DNA of 22,902 nt from a virus: IMG/VR virus record IMGVR_UViG_3300017748_000154, positions 1 through 22,902 of that record. One strand, 5' to 3'. A model generated the notes under the pieces. That model was given only the letters and a program-made list of their open reading frames with translations. It was not told where the DNA came from and made no database searches. Within the stretch, counting starts at the first letter, position 1. Each line of letters begins with the position of its first letter. Positions 5,770-13,278 of the stretch are shown here, piece by piece. The translations under genes and the position numbers were made by a program.

Positions 5770-6345
5770 TCAGACCATCCTGATGACCTTGGGCTTTTCA
5801 ACCTTGATGACACCTGGGATCTCAATACCATCCTCAATATCGGCTGCAATCTTTGTTTTGTCAACACCAAGGGTGCTCGTGACTGTCTTGTACATTTCTG
5901 GGACATCAGCCAGACTGGTGATTGCCCATGTGCTGACTGAGTGGTCAGTGATCAACTCAAAGGTTGCAATCCTAGTTTCAACCTTCTCAACACCTGTGGC
6001 GACCATCCTTTCATGGATTGCCTTTTTGATTGCACCAAGCACTGATGAAGCAACTTGGTTCTTGTCAGCCAATTCCCTTGCGAACTTTGTCCTGGCCTGC
6101 ATCCCACCAATGATCTCATGTTGGATCTCAAGCAACTGTGCATTGACTTCTTCATCGCCATCAACAACGCATTCAATGGTTTGCTTCAGTGCTTGGCTGA
6201 CAGCATCATCAACAATCTCTTGATGGCTCTGGGCTTCATCCTTCTTTGATTTCCTTGATTGCTCAAACAGGTTCCAACCGATCTGGCCACAGGCCAAATC
6301 TCTCAGAAGCATCAATTCAGGTGTTGTTGCATTTGTTTCCATCAT
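5770..6345 (-). CDS. Gp157-like protein at the end of the late operon
   Basis: This 191-residue protein starts at an ATG in an ATGA overlap with the jelly-roll tail gene (a second ATG follows at once). Its last 90 residues run parallel to the Gp157-family protein at 2179-2688. There is a helix (VLGAIKKAIHERMVATGVEKVETRI), a beta stretch, ADVPEMYKTVTSTLGVDKTKIAADIEDGIEIPG, then VIRMV, against LPSGYFGQKVIETLDTDRIREELEQGKEL and LRIK in the other copy. DK..I...I..G.EIPG near the end is the Gp157 signature. The N-terminal 80 residues are acidic and helical. As the last late gene, directly before the terminator, it is unlikely to be a virion core protein. Given the resistance reported for Gp157 in Streptococcus, superinfection exclusion is one hypothesis. 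Confidence 0.55.
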   Translation of the reverse strand: MMETNATTPELMLLRDLACGQIGWNLFEQSRKSKKDEAQSHQEIVDDAVSQALKQTIECVVDGDEEVNAQLLEIQHEIIGGMQARTKFARELADKNQVASSVLGAIKKAIHERMVATGVEKVETRIATFELITDHSVSTWAITSLADVPEMYKTVTSTLGVDKTKIAADIEDGIEIPGVIKVEKPKVIRMV

Positions 6346-7769
6346 GTCACCAGTGCATCATCAATGTTTTCACCACCAAGAATGTTGATGGGTGGCACAA
6401 TGCCATTGCCATGCATGTCAAAGAATCTGTCAAAGTAGTGGATGAATTCACCTTCACCATTGTTGGTGACATCAACTGTGAATTCATCACCTCTCACAAA
6501 GTCTGTTTCACCTGGAATGATTGTGAATGCCACACCTGCCTTGGCTGTGGGTGTCATTTCACTCAGCTGGATTGCATCAATCAAGATGTGGGCACCACTG
6601 GTGAATGCGGTTGATGTCTGGATCTGAAGATATATGGGGTCAGCAAGGTCCAAAGGTGCCCTGAATGTGTGTGTGAACAACACATATGAAGTTGTCATTG
6701 TGTGATCAGCGGCATCAAAGGTTGCGAATGTCCCAGATGAGTTGGCCAAGCCAACCCGCAAAACACCCGCACTTGGGTTGGTGTTGGCATATCTCACCAT
6801 GAAAGACAAGCAATACAACCCATCAGGCCTGACACTGTACAAGGATCCTGATTGCGGGTCACCAAGTTTCTGCCTGATCTTCAAGAGGGTTGAACCATCT
6901 GCCTGAAGCCTCAAGGCCTTTGTGCCTCGAGCGACATTGGAAGTCTCTTGGAATATGTTTGAACTTGCTGAACCTGTGACGATCTCCCAGTTGGCAGGTG
7001 CATCACCATTGTCAATGAAGCTCTCAAAGCTCGAGTTCCTCAAGATGTTGCGGCCAAACTTGCGGCCATCACTCTCAGCTGGGTTGACTGACTGGTATCT
7101 TCCAACAAAGCCAGACCCACCTGGCCACCTGTGGTCCATAGCTGAGAACTTCTGAGCACCTCTGACCTCAAAGAACTCAGCACCCTTTGCAATCTTCTTG
7201 TCCCTGCTGTCCTGGTAGCACTTGAAACGCAAAGTTTCCGTTCTTGACGTGGGCCATGCTGACATGGTTGCATGTTTGTCATTGTCAGGTTCTGCTGAAA
7301 CCACAACTGTTCCAGTCCCTGTGTTGCTGCCACCAGCTGCTGTTGATGCGATCGTGACTGTTGATCCATCAAGGGTCTTTGAGTTGGCAATCATCTGGTC
7401 ACGCAATTCATACAAGGCTTCATTGACAGTCTTCGCAGGCAACCCACTTGGTGGTGTTTCTCCTGCCAAGTCATCTGACATCATCTCAACCAGTGTGGTT
7501 TCTGCAACACGCTTTGCCCTGTGCAAGACAGGTGTTCCAGCATCACTGACAATGTTCTCAAGGTTGTTTGAGAATTGAGAGACATATTGCAGATCGGTGT
7601 TCGCGGTTGAACCTGCTGACGTGATATATTCATTGATCGCCTCTTGCAGAGACTGACTGGCATTTGTTCTCAGATCACTCTGAAATGCCGTCACGCGCTT
7701 GACGACACCAAACACCTTGCCCAGTCTCTTGAAGATTCCCGCCCCAGCAGTGTCAAAATCAACTGTCAT
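6342..7769 (-). CDS. Tail/baseplate protein with carbohydrate-binding-like jelly roll
   Basis: This 475-residue protein starts in an ATGA overlap. Residues 1-135 are helical and polar, possibly a trimerising attachment domain. A Gly/Ser/Thr-rich link (136-160) follows, then a domain at about 165-235. Residues 240-403 read NILRNSSFESFIDNGDAPANWEIVTG...ARGTKALRLQADG...CLSFMVRYANTNPSAGVLRVGL...YVLFTHTFRAP...ILIDAIQLSE. This is the run of a CBM4/9-like or galactose-binding jelly roll, as found in phage tail proteins that bind cell-surface sugars. A last beta domain (410-475) resembles an immunoglobulin-like module. It is probably a receptor-binding or baseplate component. I see no hydrolase motif. 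Confidence 0.65.
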   Translation of the reverse strand: MTVDFDTAGAGIFKRLGKVFGVVKRVTAFQSDLRTNASQSLQEAINEYITSAGSTANTDLQYVSQFSNNLENIVSDAGTPVLHRAKRVAETTLVEMMSDDLAGETPPSGLPAKTVNEALYELRDQMIANSKTLDGSTVTIASTAAGGSNTGTGTVVVSAEPDNDKHATMSAWPTSRTETLRFKCYQDSRDKKIAKGAEFFEVRGAQKFSAMDHRWPGGSGFVGRYQSVNPAESDGRKFGRNILRNSSFESFIDNGDAPANWEIVTGSASSNIFQETSNVARGTKALRLQADGSTLLKIRQKLGDPQSGSLYSVRPDGLYCLSFMVRYANTNPSAGVLRVGLANSSGTFATFDAADHTMTTSYVLFTHTFRAPLDLADPIYLQIQTSTAFTSGAHILIDAIQLSEMTPTAKAGVAFTIIPGETDFVRGDEFTVDVTNNGEGEFIHYFDRFFDMHGNGIVPPINILGGENIDDALVT

Positions 7770-8053
7770 TTTTCAGCCCTCTTCTTTTTGTATTCAGCAA
7801 GCGTCTGTTGAATGATGCCGCTAGCCTTGTTGAGTTTTTCTCTTCTCTTCTGACAGCCACCACATGGCTTGATCCCTGCCTTGTCGGTCAGGTTCTTGAT
7901 CCTGTCACCAAGGCCTCGAGCAGGCCCTGAATATCTTGAGCATGATGCACAAGCACCTGGCATCTCACTTGGCTCGGCGAGGCCAAGACCACATGATTGA
8001 ACACCAGAGGTTCCAGTTGCGAAAACACATGTTGATTTTTCAGAGTGACTCAA
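7766..8053 (-). CDS. Small cysteine-rich protein with CGGC zinc-ribbon-like motif
   Basis: The frame overlaps the following jelly-roll gene by ATGA. Its start is uncertain. I use a TTG at 8053 with AAAGGCGGA upstream (95 residues, 14-base overlap with the previous gene). ATGs at 8089 and 8137 lie deeper in that gene and lack good ribosome binding sites. Six cysteines fall in pairs: ACASC (35, 38), GIKPCGGCQKRREKLN (64, 67), and C9/C21. The GIKPCGGCxKRRExLN motif recurs in many small phage proteins of unknown function and looks like a metal knuckle. The end is a basic helix (EYKKKRAEK). It sits between two tail-tip genes, suggesting a structural or assembly role with bound metal. Confidence 0.6.
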   Translation of the reverse strand: MSHSEKSTCVFATGTSGVQSCGLGLAEPSEMPGACASCSRYSGPARGLGDRIKNLTDKAGIKPCGGCQKRREKLNKASGIIQQTLAEYKKKRAEK

Positions 8054-9599
8054 GCGTGATCCGCCTTTCAATTGTTTCACTGGTTGCATCACCACTACCA
8101 ACAAGCCACCCGATGGCTTTGCCCACATTCTGTTCATCGGTCAGATTGCCAAAGTATGCCACTGGGTCTGCTTGCTCCATCCAGATATCATCTTCTTTCG
8201 GCCACTCAATTGCCAATGTTTTTGGGTGTGATTTGTGATTGACCATGCATCCGATATTTGCTTGTGGAACACAGCAACCCGCATATGAACACATGCCATT
8301 GAGACCATCAACACCAGTGCCATCATCACAATTGCTTGAACAGATGTGGACTGGTGGGGAATATGGCCTTGCATCAGGGTCATCAATCCTTTCATGGCTC
8401 CACACGGTATCTGGGGCTGTTGGTGGGCAATTGCATCTCCCCACTTCAAGTTGATCACACCTGTTGAAACAGCCATGACCACACTGTGAAAGGCTGCATC
8501 CTTCATATACGTTTTGGTTGTTGATGTCACTGCAATTCGTGCTTCCCACTTCTCTGAGGCATCGACAAAAAGGGCTTGCACAATTGCCATCTTCTGAGGT
8601 CAAGCACTTCTCAACTGCAAGTTCACCAAGTGTCCCTTTGGAACATGGGCAAACATCATCAAGTGCAACGGGTCCACAGTCTTGAAACCCACAAGGGTTG
8701 TTCACGCCATTACCAAGGCTCAAGTTACTTCTGCACCCATTTCGTATCAATGTCGAGTTGAAAGGGTTTTCCACAGGAAATTGTGCAATCTTTGAGTACT
8801 GATCAGTGCAGCCAAACCATGCCCTGAACTTGTATCGCTGCCTTGTTCCATCATTCCAGCACTCGAGTTCCCATGAGCCGATGTTGTATGTTGCTTCGGT
8901 TTGAAAAGCATTCATATCACCAATGTTCTGCACTCTTGTGAATTGGTCGAATGCTTGGCCTGTTGGGTCACCATATGGTGGTCTGTGTGTATTCGCATTC
9001 CCCACAACGGCATCAAGTTCCTCTTCAAAATCCGGGCCATCACTGCTGACTGCAAATGCACTTGATGCGTTTGAGCTTCGGATATCAACAGACCTGTCAT
9101 TCTTGAATGTGTGCCATGATGGCCCTTGTCCGCCATCAAGGTATTCACTGGAAAATGGACCTGGGCAAAACCCACGATGAACATATCCCATATTCGGTTC
9201 ATCTGGGTCAGGTGTCCCAGTGCCAGTTTCATCATTGAGGTGACACCTCTGTGAATTGACAGGCTCCACAGTGAATGGTGGGAATGAAGCGTATCCTGTG
9301 ATGCAGCTGAGTGAACAATGATTCAGAAGACTGTTCAAGTCATATTTCCACCACTGGTCTTGATACCAGCCTTGTTCAACACATCTTGTTGAGCTTGTGA
9401 GAATGCCTTGCATAGGGTTCCAAGTGATGCTGTTTCTTTCTCGAGAGCCACGAAAAAAACTGCCATCAGGCAAGTCCTGATCAAACTTGAAACGCAGCCT
9501 TGGAAAGTTGACCATGTGGTCAAAGCAATCAGATGGCTCACCTGGTGGCTCATCTTCATTCCGGCAACAACATGCTGCTGCTCTCCTGAAGCTACCCAT
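8040..9599 (-). CDS. Very cysteine-rich tail-region protein, 33 Cys in 519 residues
   Basis: It starts at an ATG overlapping the previous stop by 8 bases. The N-terminus is MGSFRRAAACCCRN, with no signal peptide. The first half (20-290) is Trp/Tyr/Asn-rich with scattered Cys. From about residue 290 to 455 the protein is a dense array of short Cys loops (DCGPVALDDVCPCSKG, FCRCLREVG, CSLSQCGHGCFNRCDQ, RCNCPP, CSYAGCC), EGF- or knottin-like in spacing but without one strict repeat unit. The last 60 residues are Cys-poor (WPKEDDIWMEQADPVAYFGNLTDEQNVGKAIGWLVG). Its place among tail-tip genes suggests an adhesin or appendage stabilised after release by disulfides or metal. I know no family with certainty. 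Confidence 0.7.
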   Translation of the reverse strand: MGSFRRAAACCCRNEDEPPGEPSDCFDHMVNFPRLRFKFDQDLPDGSFFRGSRERNSITWNPMQGILTSSTRCVEQGWYQDQWWKYDLNSLLNHCSLSCITGYASFPPFTVEPVNSQRCHLNDETGTGTPDPDEPNMGYVHRGFCPGPFSSEYLDGGQGPSWHTFKNDRSVDIRSSNASSAFAVSSDGPDFEEELDAVVGNANTHRPPYGDPTGQAFDQFTRVQNIGDMNAFQTEATYNIGSWELECWNDGTRQRYKFRAWFGCTDQYSKIAQFPVENPFNSTLIRNGCRSNLSLGNGVNNPCGFQDCGPVALDDVCPCSKGTLGELAVEKCLTSEDGNCASPFCRCLREVGSTNCSDINNQNVYEGCSLSQCGHGCFNRCDQLEVGRCNCPPTAPDTVWSHERIDDPDARPYSPPVHICSSNCDDGTGVDGLNGMCSYAGCCVPQANIGCMVNHKSHPKTLAIEWPKEDDIWMEQADPVAYFGNLTDEQNVGKAIGWLVGSGDATSETIERRITLESL

Positions 9600-9954
9600 C
9601 AGACGGCCTCAAACCAAATCCAGTCAAAGTGACACCATCACCAGAGTTGAGTTGTGCATACAACACATCACCTGGGTCAATGATCAGCTTCATGTGAATC
9701 TCACTCAATCCAGTTGCTGACTTCTCTTTGATGTTTCCAACCCTGATGATGTTTGACACAGAAGGTGCTGCACCATTCTTCGCCAAATACAGCCTGTATG
9801 TGCTGCCAGCTGATGCCGTTGAATGAACACCAGCAGTCATGAAGGTCATCATGATCTGTCCTCGAGGATCACCTGTCAGAATCTCACTGGCAACAGCGAA
9901 GTTGGTCGATGCTGAAGTCAAGGCAACCTGAAACAACATTCCTGCAACACTCAT
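9592..9954 (-). CDS. Small structural protein, probably tail-tip or fibre associated
   Basis: This 120-residue protein begins at an ATG in an ATGA overlap. It is beta-rich: LFQVALTSASTNFAVASEILTGDPRGQIMMTFMTAGVHSTASAGSTYRLYLAKNG...SNIIRVGNIKEKSATGLSEIHMKLIIDPGDVLYAQLNSGDGVTLTGFGL. The strand pattern and the PGDVLYAQ-N-GDG-TLTGFG ending resemble small phage or viral structural proteins that expose a beta sandwich on tail or capsid. There are no cysteines, in contrast to the next gene. The function is inferred only from fold-like appearance and position. Confidence 0.6.
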   Translation of the reverse strand: MSVAGMLFQVALTSASTNFAVASEILTGDPRGQIMMTFMTAGVHSTASAGSTYRLYLAKNGAAPSVSNIIRVGNIKEKSATGLSEIHMKLIIDPGDVLYAQLNSGDGVTLTGFGLRPSDG

Positions 9955-10859
9955 TTGTTCATTTCCCCCGCAATTGACCCACTGAACTTGTCAACCTGTG
10001 TCGAATCACCAAGGACATTGCCCATGTTCTGACGGTACTCGTCAACTGATTTGTCAACTTCTGATTTCGCTGTGTCTGTTGCAGTGCTGTCACATGCACA
10101 TGTCACACATGAGTCATTTGCCAAGGTGAAGATTGAAAGGTCATCAGTCATCCTCTGACACACAACAAACATGCCATTGGGGATGCTTGCTGGGACCAGA
10201 TTGACATTGCATGAACTGCCAGACAGCTGACCACCCATGTTCCCACCTCTTTCAATCTCAGTGCCATTCACTGCTGTTGTGAACTCTCCTGTGCCGACGA
10301 AAGCCCCATTCTCAACCTTTTGGATTGCAACTTGGTATTGCTGGTCTTCAGGAACAGAACATCCTTCATTGCTTGTGACAATCTTTCCAATGAAGGTGTT
10401 GGATTGAATTGGTGTTTGGAAACCAAGAAAACTGCTGCCATCACTTGAGTTGAATGGGTGCAGCAGCACAAAACTGTTCACAAGTGATGAGTTCATTGAT
10501 GCACTTGTGCCACCAATCATGATTGCAGGACTGGCCTTCTGGCCCTCTTCAAGTTCCTCTTGCGGCACATACTTGTATGGCCCTTGGTTCCACCTGGTAC
10601 CAGCCCAAACCAGAGATTGCCAAGAGTACCCAATCAAGGGTTGCTGTTCTGGGTCCTCACCCTCTTCACCCTGACCAAGCAACCCTGTCAGCTGTGCTGG
10701 CATCGGGAACTGAGATGATGCACCACGCTGTCGTGACATGTGTGTGTTCGGTTGCTGCATGATTGCATCAATCGAGTTCACTTTGTCAATCAGGCCATTC
10801 AAGACCTCTGGGGTCAGCTTGCCAAACTTGCCATCAGAGAAGTGTGGAAATTCAGCCAT
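9951..10859 (-). CDS. Tail-region structural protein with Cys-rich C-terminus
   Basis: This 302-residue protein starts at an ATG two bases after the previous stop, with GAGGACTGAAC upstream. The N-terminal 70 residues (AEFPHFSDGKFGKLTPEVLNGLIDKVNSIDAIMQQ) are helical and could attach to the tail. The middle (75-215) is beta-rich and starts with LIGYSWQSLVWAGTRWNQGPYKYVP, an arrangement I associate with uncharacterised phage structural proteins. Near the end, five cysteines cluster (SSCNVNL, VVCQRM, DSCVTCACD), followed by a polar helical tail. Conserved placement just before the cysteine-rich adhesin-like gene suggests a shared appendage. No enzymatic motif is visible. Confidence 0.6.
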   Translation of the reverse strand: MAEFPHFSDGKFGKLTPEVLNGLIDKVNSIDAIMQQPNTHMSRQRGASSQFPMPAQLTGLLGQGEEGEDPEQQPLIGYSWQSLVWAGTRWNQGPYKYVPQEELEEGQKASPAIMIGGTSASMNSSLVNSFVLLHPFNSSDGSSFLGFQTPIQSNTFIGKIVTSNEGCSVPEDQQYQVAIQKVENGAFVGTGEFTTAVNGTEIERGGNMGGQLSGSSCNVNLVPASIPNGMFVVCQRMTDDLSIFTLANDSCVTCACDSTATDTAKSEVDKSVDEYRQNMGNVLGDSTQVDKFSGSIAGEMNK

Positions 10860-10861
10860 GT

Positions 10862-11242
10862 TCAGTCCTCGAGGATCTGGTATTGAATGTGACCATTGGA
10901 CCCAACGGCCTTGGCATATATCTGTTCACCAGCCAAGCGAGTGATGGCAAACTCACCACCTTTGAGTTCAAGGACATCATGAAACGTGCCACTGACAACA
11001 ATTCCAAGTTGAATTGATGCATCAGCGCTCGTGCCAATGTTCCTGAACCATGCATGTCCTTGATTGCCCACAGTCATTTCATTCATGACCAATGTTTCAT
11101 GTGAGCCTGTTGTCACTGCTTGAACACCACCAACAGCCTCAACACCTGCAACAGTCACATTCTGTGTGTCTGGTGTGAATGTCAGTTGGTGGTTGCTCTT
11201 GTCATACTGGATCGAAGCGGAAATTGTCAGTTCATTTGCCAT
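10862..11242 (-). CDS. Small beta-rich tail or fibre protein
   Basis: The 126-residue protein starts at an ATG overlapping the previous stop by one base (TGATG). It opens MANELTISASIQYDKSNHQLTFTPDTQNVTVAG and continues with MNEMTVGNQGHAWFRNIGTSADASIQLGIVVSGTFHDVLELKGGEFAITRLAG. This is a recurrent phage structural pattern in which a strand pair, an N-x-G turn and an LKxGEFAxxRL strand form a small beta sandwich. Comparable proteins are found among tail-tip genes of environmental phages. A virion role is likely; the exact site is unknown. Confidence 0.6.
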   Translation of the reverse strand: MANELTISASIQYDKSNHQLTFTPDTQNVTVAGVEAVGGVQAVTTGSHETLVMNEMTVGNQGHAWFRNIGTSADASIQLGIVVSGTFHDVLELKGGEFAITRLAGEQIYAKAVGSNGHIQYQILED

Positions 11243-12081
11243 CAGATGAGTCCCAATCCTGGAAGTGCTGAAAGTGAAAGTTCAAAAGGTTGCACCCAAC
11301 GCACTGTGTCAACTTTGCCATCATCATCAAGGTCACACTGACCGTGCGCATTGTATACAGGTGCCTGAATCGCGTGAGAAAATTCGTCATGGAGATACTT
11401 GTGCTGGACACGATATGATTCAATGCCGACACGTTGGATGGCTGCACCAAGGTACAACACTGAACCTGCTGGAAAGTCTGGGAATGACCCACGCTTTCCT
11501 GCTGCGGCACCGTATGTTCTGATGTTCTTGACAGCTTGTGCCTTCAGTGTCTGGCTGAACTGAATTTCATATTGTTGCCTGAACATCGTGACTGGCGCAC
11601 ACCCGGCATCAACTGGGTCACCACCAATGTCAGCACCAGATTCAACCGTCTCAGGTCTCACAGGGTTTGCGCGATATGCCATGTATGGCTTCGAGATCAC
11701 ATTGGCACTGAACTCTTGGAATCCAATGCCTTCAGGGCCTTGACTCAGATTTGAACCTGTGTTGGATTCTCTGAACCTGTTGTTCTGGTAATTCCAAGAA
11801 GCCCGCCAATGATTGATTGAACCTGGCACCTTGCTGATCTGGAAGTCAACTGCAATCAAGTTGGAAAACAGCGGGTGTGGATCACCAATCTTGGGCGTGA
11901 CAATCGTGGATGAGTCAGGGTTGGTGAATGGGTTTTGTCCGAACCCATCAAAGATGATTTCATCTTCACCTTGGAAGTCAATGAGCATGAACTCACGGGT
12001 TGCCGTAGCTTGCCCAGCCTTCACTGAGATTCCACGGCCTTCATTCGATTCAAGAATCTGTGCAGTTGCGAGAAGTGCCAT
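11242..12081 (-). CDS. Tail or baseplate protein with calcium-loop-like motif
   Basis: This 279-residue protein starts at an ATG overlapping the tape-measure stop by one base. It is beta-rich and begins ALLATAQILESNEGRGISVKAGQATATREFMLIDFQG. The middle carries NHWRASWNYQNNRFRESNTGS and a FRQQYEIQFSQTLK strand pair, a pattern suggesting a distal-tail or baseplate role. At residues 250-258, DLDDDGKVD has Asp at loop positions 1, 3, 5 and 9 with Gly at 6, as in EF-hand or dockerin loops, though position 12 is not Glu. Directly after the tape measure, this is where a distal tail protein is expected in siphoviruses. The assignment is by position, since I do not recognise the family. Confidence 0.6.
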   Translation of the reverse strand: MALLATAQILESNEGRGISVKAGQATATREFMLIDFQGEDEIIFDGFGQNPFTNPDSSTIVTPKIGDPHPLFSNLIAVDFQISKVPGSINHWRASWNYQNNRFRESNTGSNLSQGPEGIGFQEFSANVISKPYMAYRANPVRPETVESGADIGGDPVDAGCAPVTMFRQQYEIQFSQTLKAQAVKNIRTYGAAAGKRGSFPDFPAGSVLYLGAAIQRVGIESYRVQHKYLHDEFSHAIQAPVYNAHGQCDLDDDGKVDTVRWVQPFELSLSALPGLGLI

Positions 12082-13091
12082 CAGCTGAACCCCATTTTTG
12101 CATTGAGTTTCTCAAGAAGTGTCTGGATCACACCAGTCCTGTTGTCAATGCTTCGTTGAATGTCTCTTTGTTCTTGTTGGAGCACGTCAATTTTTGAACC
12201 AACATTCTGGTCAGCAAATGTGAAACTGCCAAGGGCCGTGTCACCTGTCTGTGTGAAACCACTCTTTTCACCCATTGTGCCAAATGCACCAAGGCCCAAG
12301 CGTTGCTTGATCTTGCCCAGCCTGCTTTGATCAACTCTCAATGCATCCTCTTGCACCTTCAGTGCCTTTTCATTTTGTTCTCTCTCTTTTTCAGCTTCCA
12401 ATTTTTGTGACCTTTTCAGGTTCAAAATGTCTTGCTGCATTCCATGCTCAATGGCAAGTTTGTTCAACAATGTGTCTTTGAACCTGGGGTCAATGTCCAT
12501 TGCCTTGATGTCTTTTTCTAGCTTTTTCGCATCTGCTCTGAGCTTGTTGTGGTCTCTTTCATGCTCGAGGATTGATCTTTTCTCATCATCTGCTTCATTC
12601 AGAATTTCCAATTCAGCAGCCAACGATTCCATTCTGGAATCAATTGCATCTTTTTGTGCCATGACAAGCTCACGACTCATTGCTCTTTCCTCGGCCTTGG
12701 CCAATTTGCGCATCGCATCATCAACCTCCAACACTTGATGAAGCAAGTTTTCAATTGCAGAAGCGACTGGGCCGATACCCATTGGAAGTTGCTTGATGGT
12801 CTCTGCCATTGACTCAAAGTGCCTGGCTGCTTCTGCTGAGTTTCCCTCTGACTCTGCTGACAAGGCTTCCATCAAAGACAGTCCAACAGATGCGCCTTTC
12901 GCTGCCACCTCGACTGCACCCATTGCAGCGAATACTTTGCCCATGTTCAGAGCCATTTTCGCACTTGGCGTGGCAAGGGTGCTGTCAATTGTCTTGCCTG
13001 TTTTTGCAAGTGTGCCAGCAATTTTGGACAACTCAGCCTCGAACTTGTCCATTCGTGCAACAACATCGACTTCAATTCTACCGACTGCCAT
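12081..13091 (-). CDS. Tape-measure-like protein, unusually short
   Basis: This 336-residue protein lies just after the tail chaperone pair, where the tape measure is expected. Its N-terminus GRIEVDVVARMDKFEAELSKIAGTLAKTGKTI matches the usual tape-measure opening. A hydrophobic Ala/Gly-rich stretch (46-77) could insert in a membrane. A long charged coiled coil follows (125-262), then a Gly-rich piece (265-300) and a terminal helix (302-333). Tape measures set tail length at roughly 0.15 nm per residue, so this one would give a tail near 50 nm, shorter than most siphoviruses (tape measures of 700 or more residues). It may be a minimal tape measure. The start overlaps the previous frame by 14 bases. 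Confidence 0.65.
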   Translation of the reverse strand: MAVGRIEVDVVARMDKFEAELSKIAGTLAKTGKTIDSTLATPSAKMALNMGKVFAAMGAVEVAAKGASVGLSLMEALSAESEGNSAEAARHFESMAETIKQLPMGIGPVASAIENLLHQVLEVDDAMRKLAKAEERAMSRELVMAQKDAIDSRMESLAAELEILNEADDEKRSILEHERDHNKLRADAKKLEKDIKAMDIDPRFKDTLLNKLAIEHGMQQDILNLKRSQKLEAEKEREQNEKALKVQEDALRVDQSRLGKIKQRLGLGAFGTMGEKSGFTQTGDTALGSFTFADQNVGSKIDVLQQEQRDIQRSIDNRTGVIQTLLEKLNAKMGFS

Positions 13092-13278
13092 TGAGTCTGC
13101 TCATTTCTCTCTCGACATGTTCCCTGTGGTTGGTCACTGGTTCACTTGGGCTGGTTCTTTTTGCAAGGGCCTCAACAATCCCTTTGAATGCACTCATGCT
13201 CAACAACAAAGGGTTTCCGATTCCAGGAATAATTTCGGCGACAGCTGCAACGTCCTGATATATGTTGCGCTGCCTCAC
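13078..13278 (-). CDS. Tail assembly chaperone C-terminal extension (GT-like), -1 frame
   Basis: This 66-codon frame begins at a GTG overlapping the chaperone stop by four bases and ends 14 bases inside the tape-measure gene. The frame is also entered directly from the upstream chaperone by a -1 shift at AAACCCT (13281-13287). The fused protein would continue ENP-SVRQRNIYQDVAAVAEIIPGIGNPLLLSMSAFKGIVEALAKR. Such overlapping G and G-T frames before the tape measure are conserved in long-tailed phages. The fusion recruits tail tube subunits to the tape measure. Independent initiation at the GTG cannot be excluded, but no ribosome binding site sits at the right distance. Confidence 0.6.
   Translation of the reverse strand: MRQRNIYQDVAAVAEIIPGIGNPLLLSMSAFKGIVEALAKRTSPSEPVTNHREHVEREMSRLNGSR

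Noticed and set aside
8054-8137. ATG starts at 8137 or 8089 for the CGGC protein
   Set aside because: Both lie deep within the coding end of the cysteine-rich gene without a good ribosome binding site; kept as alternatives only.
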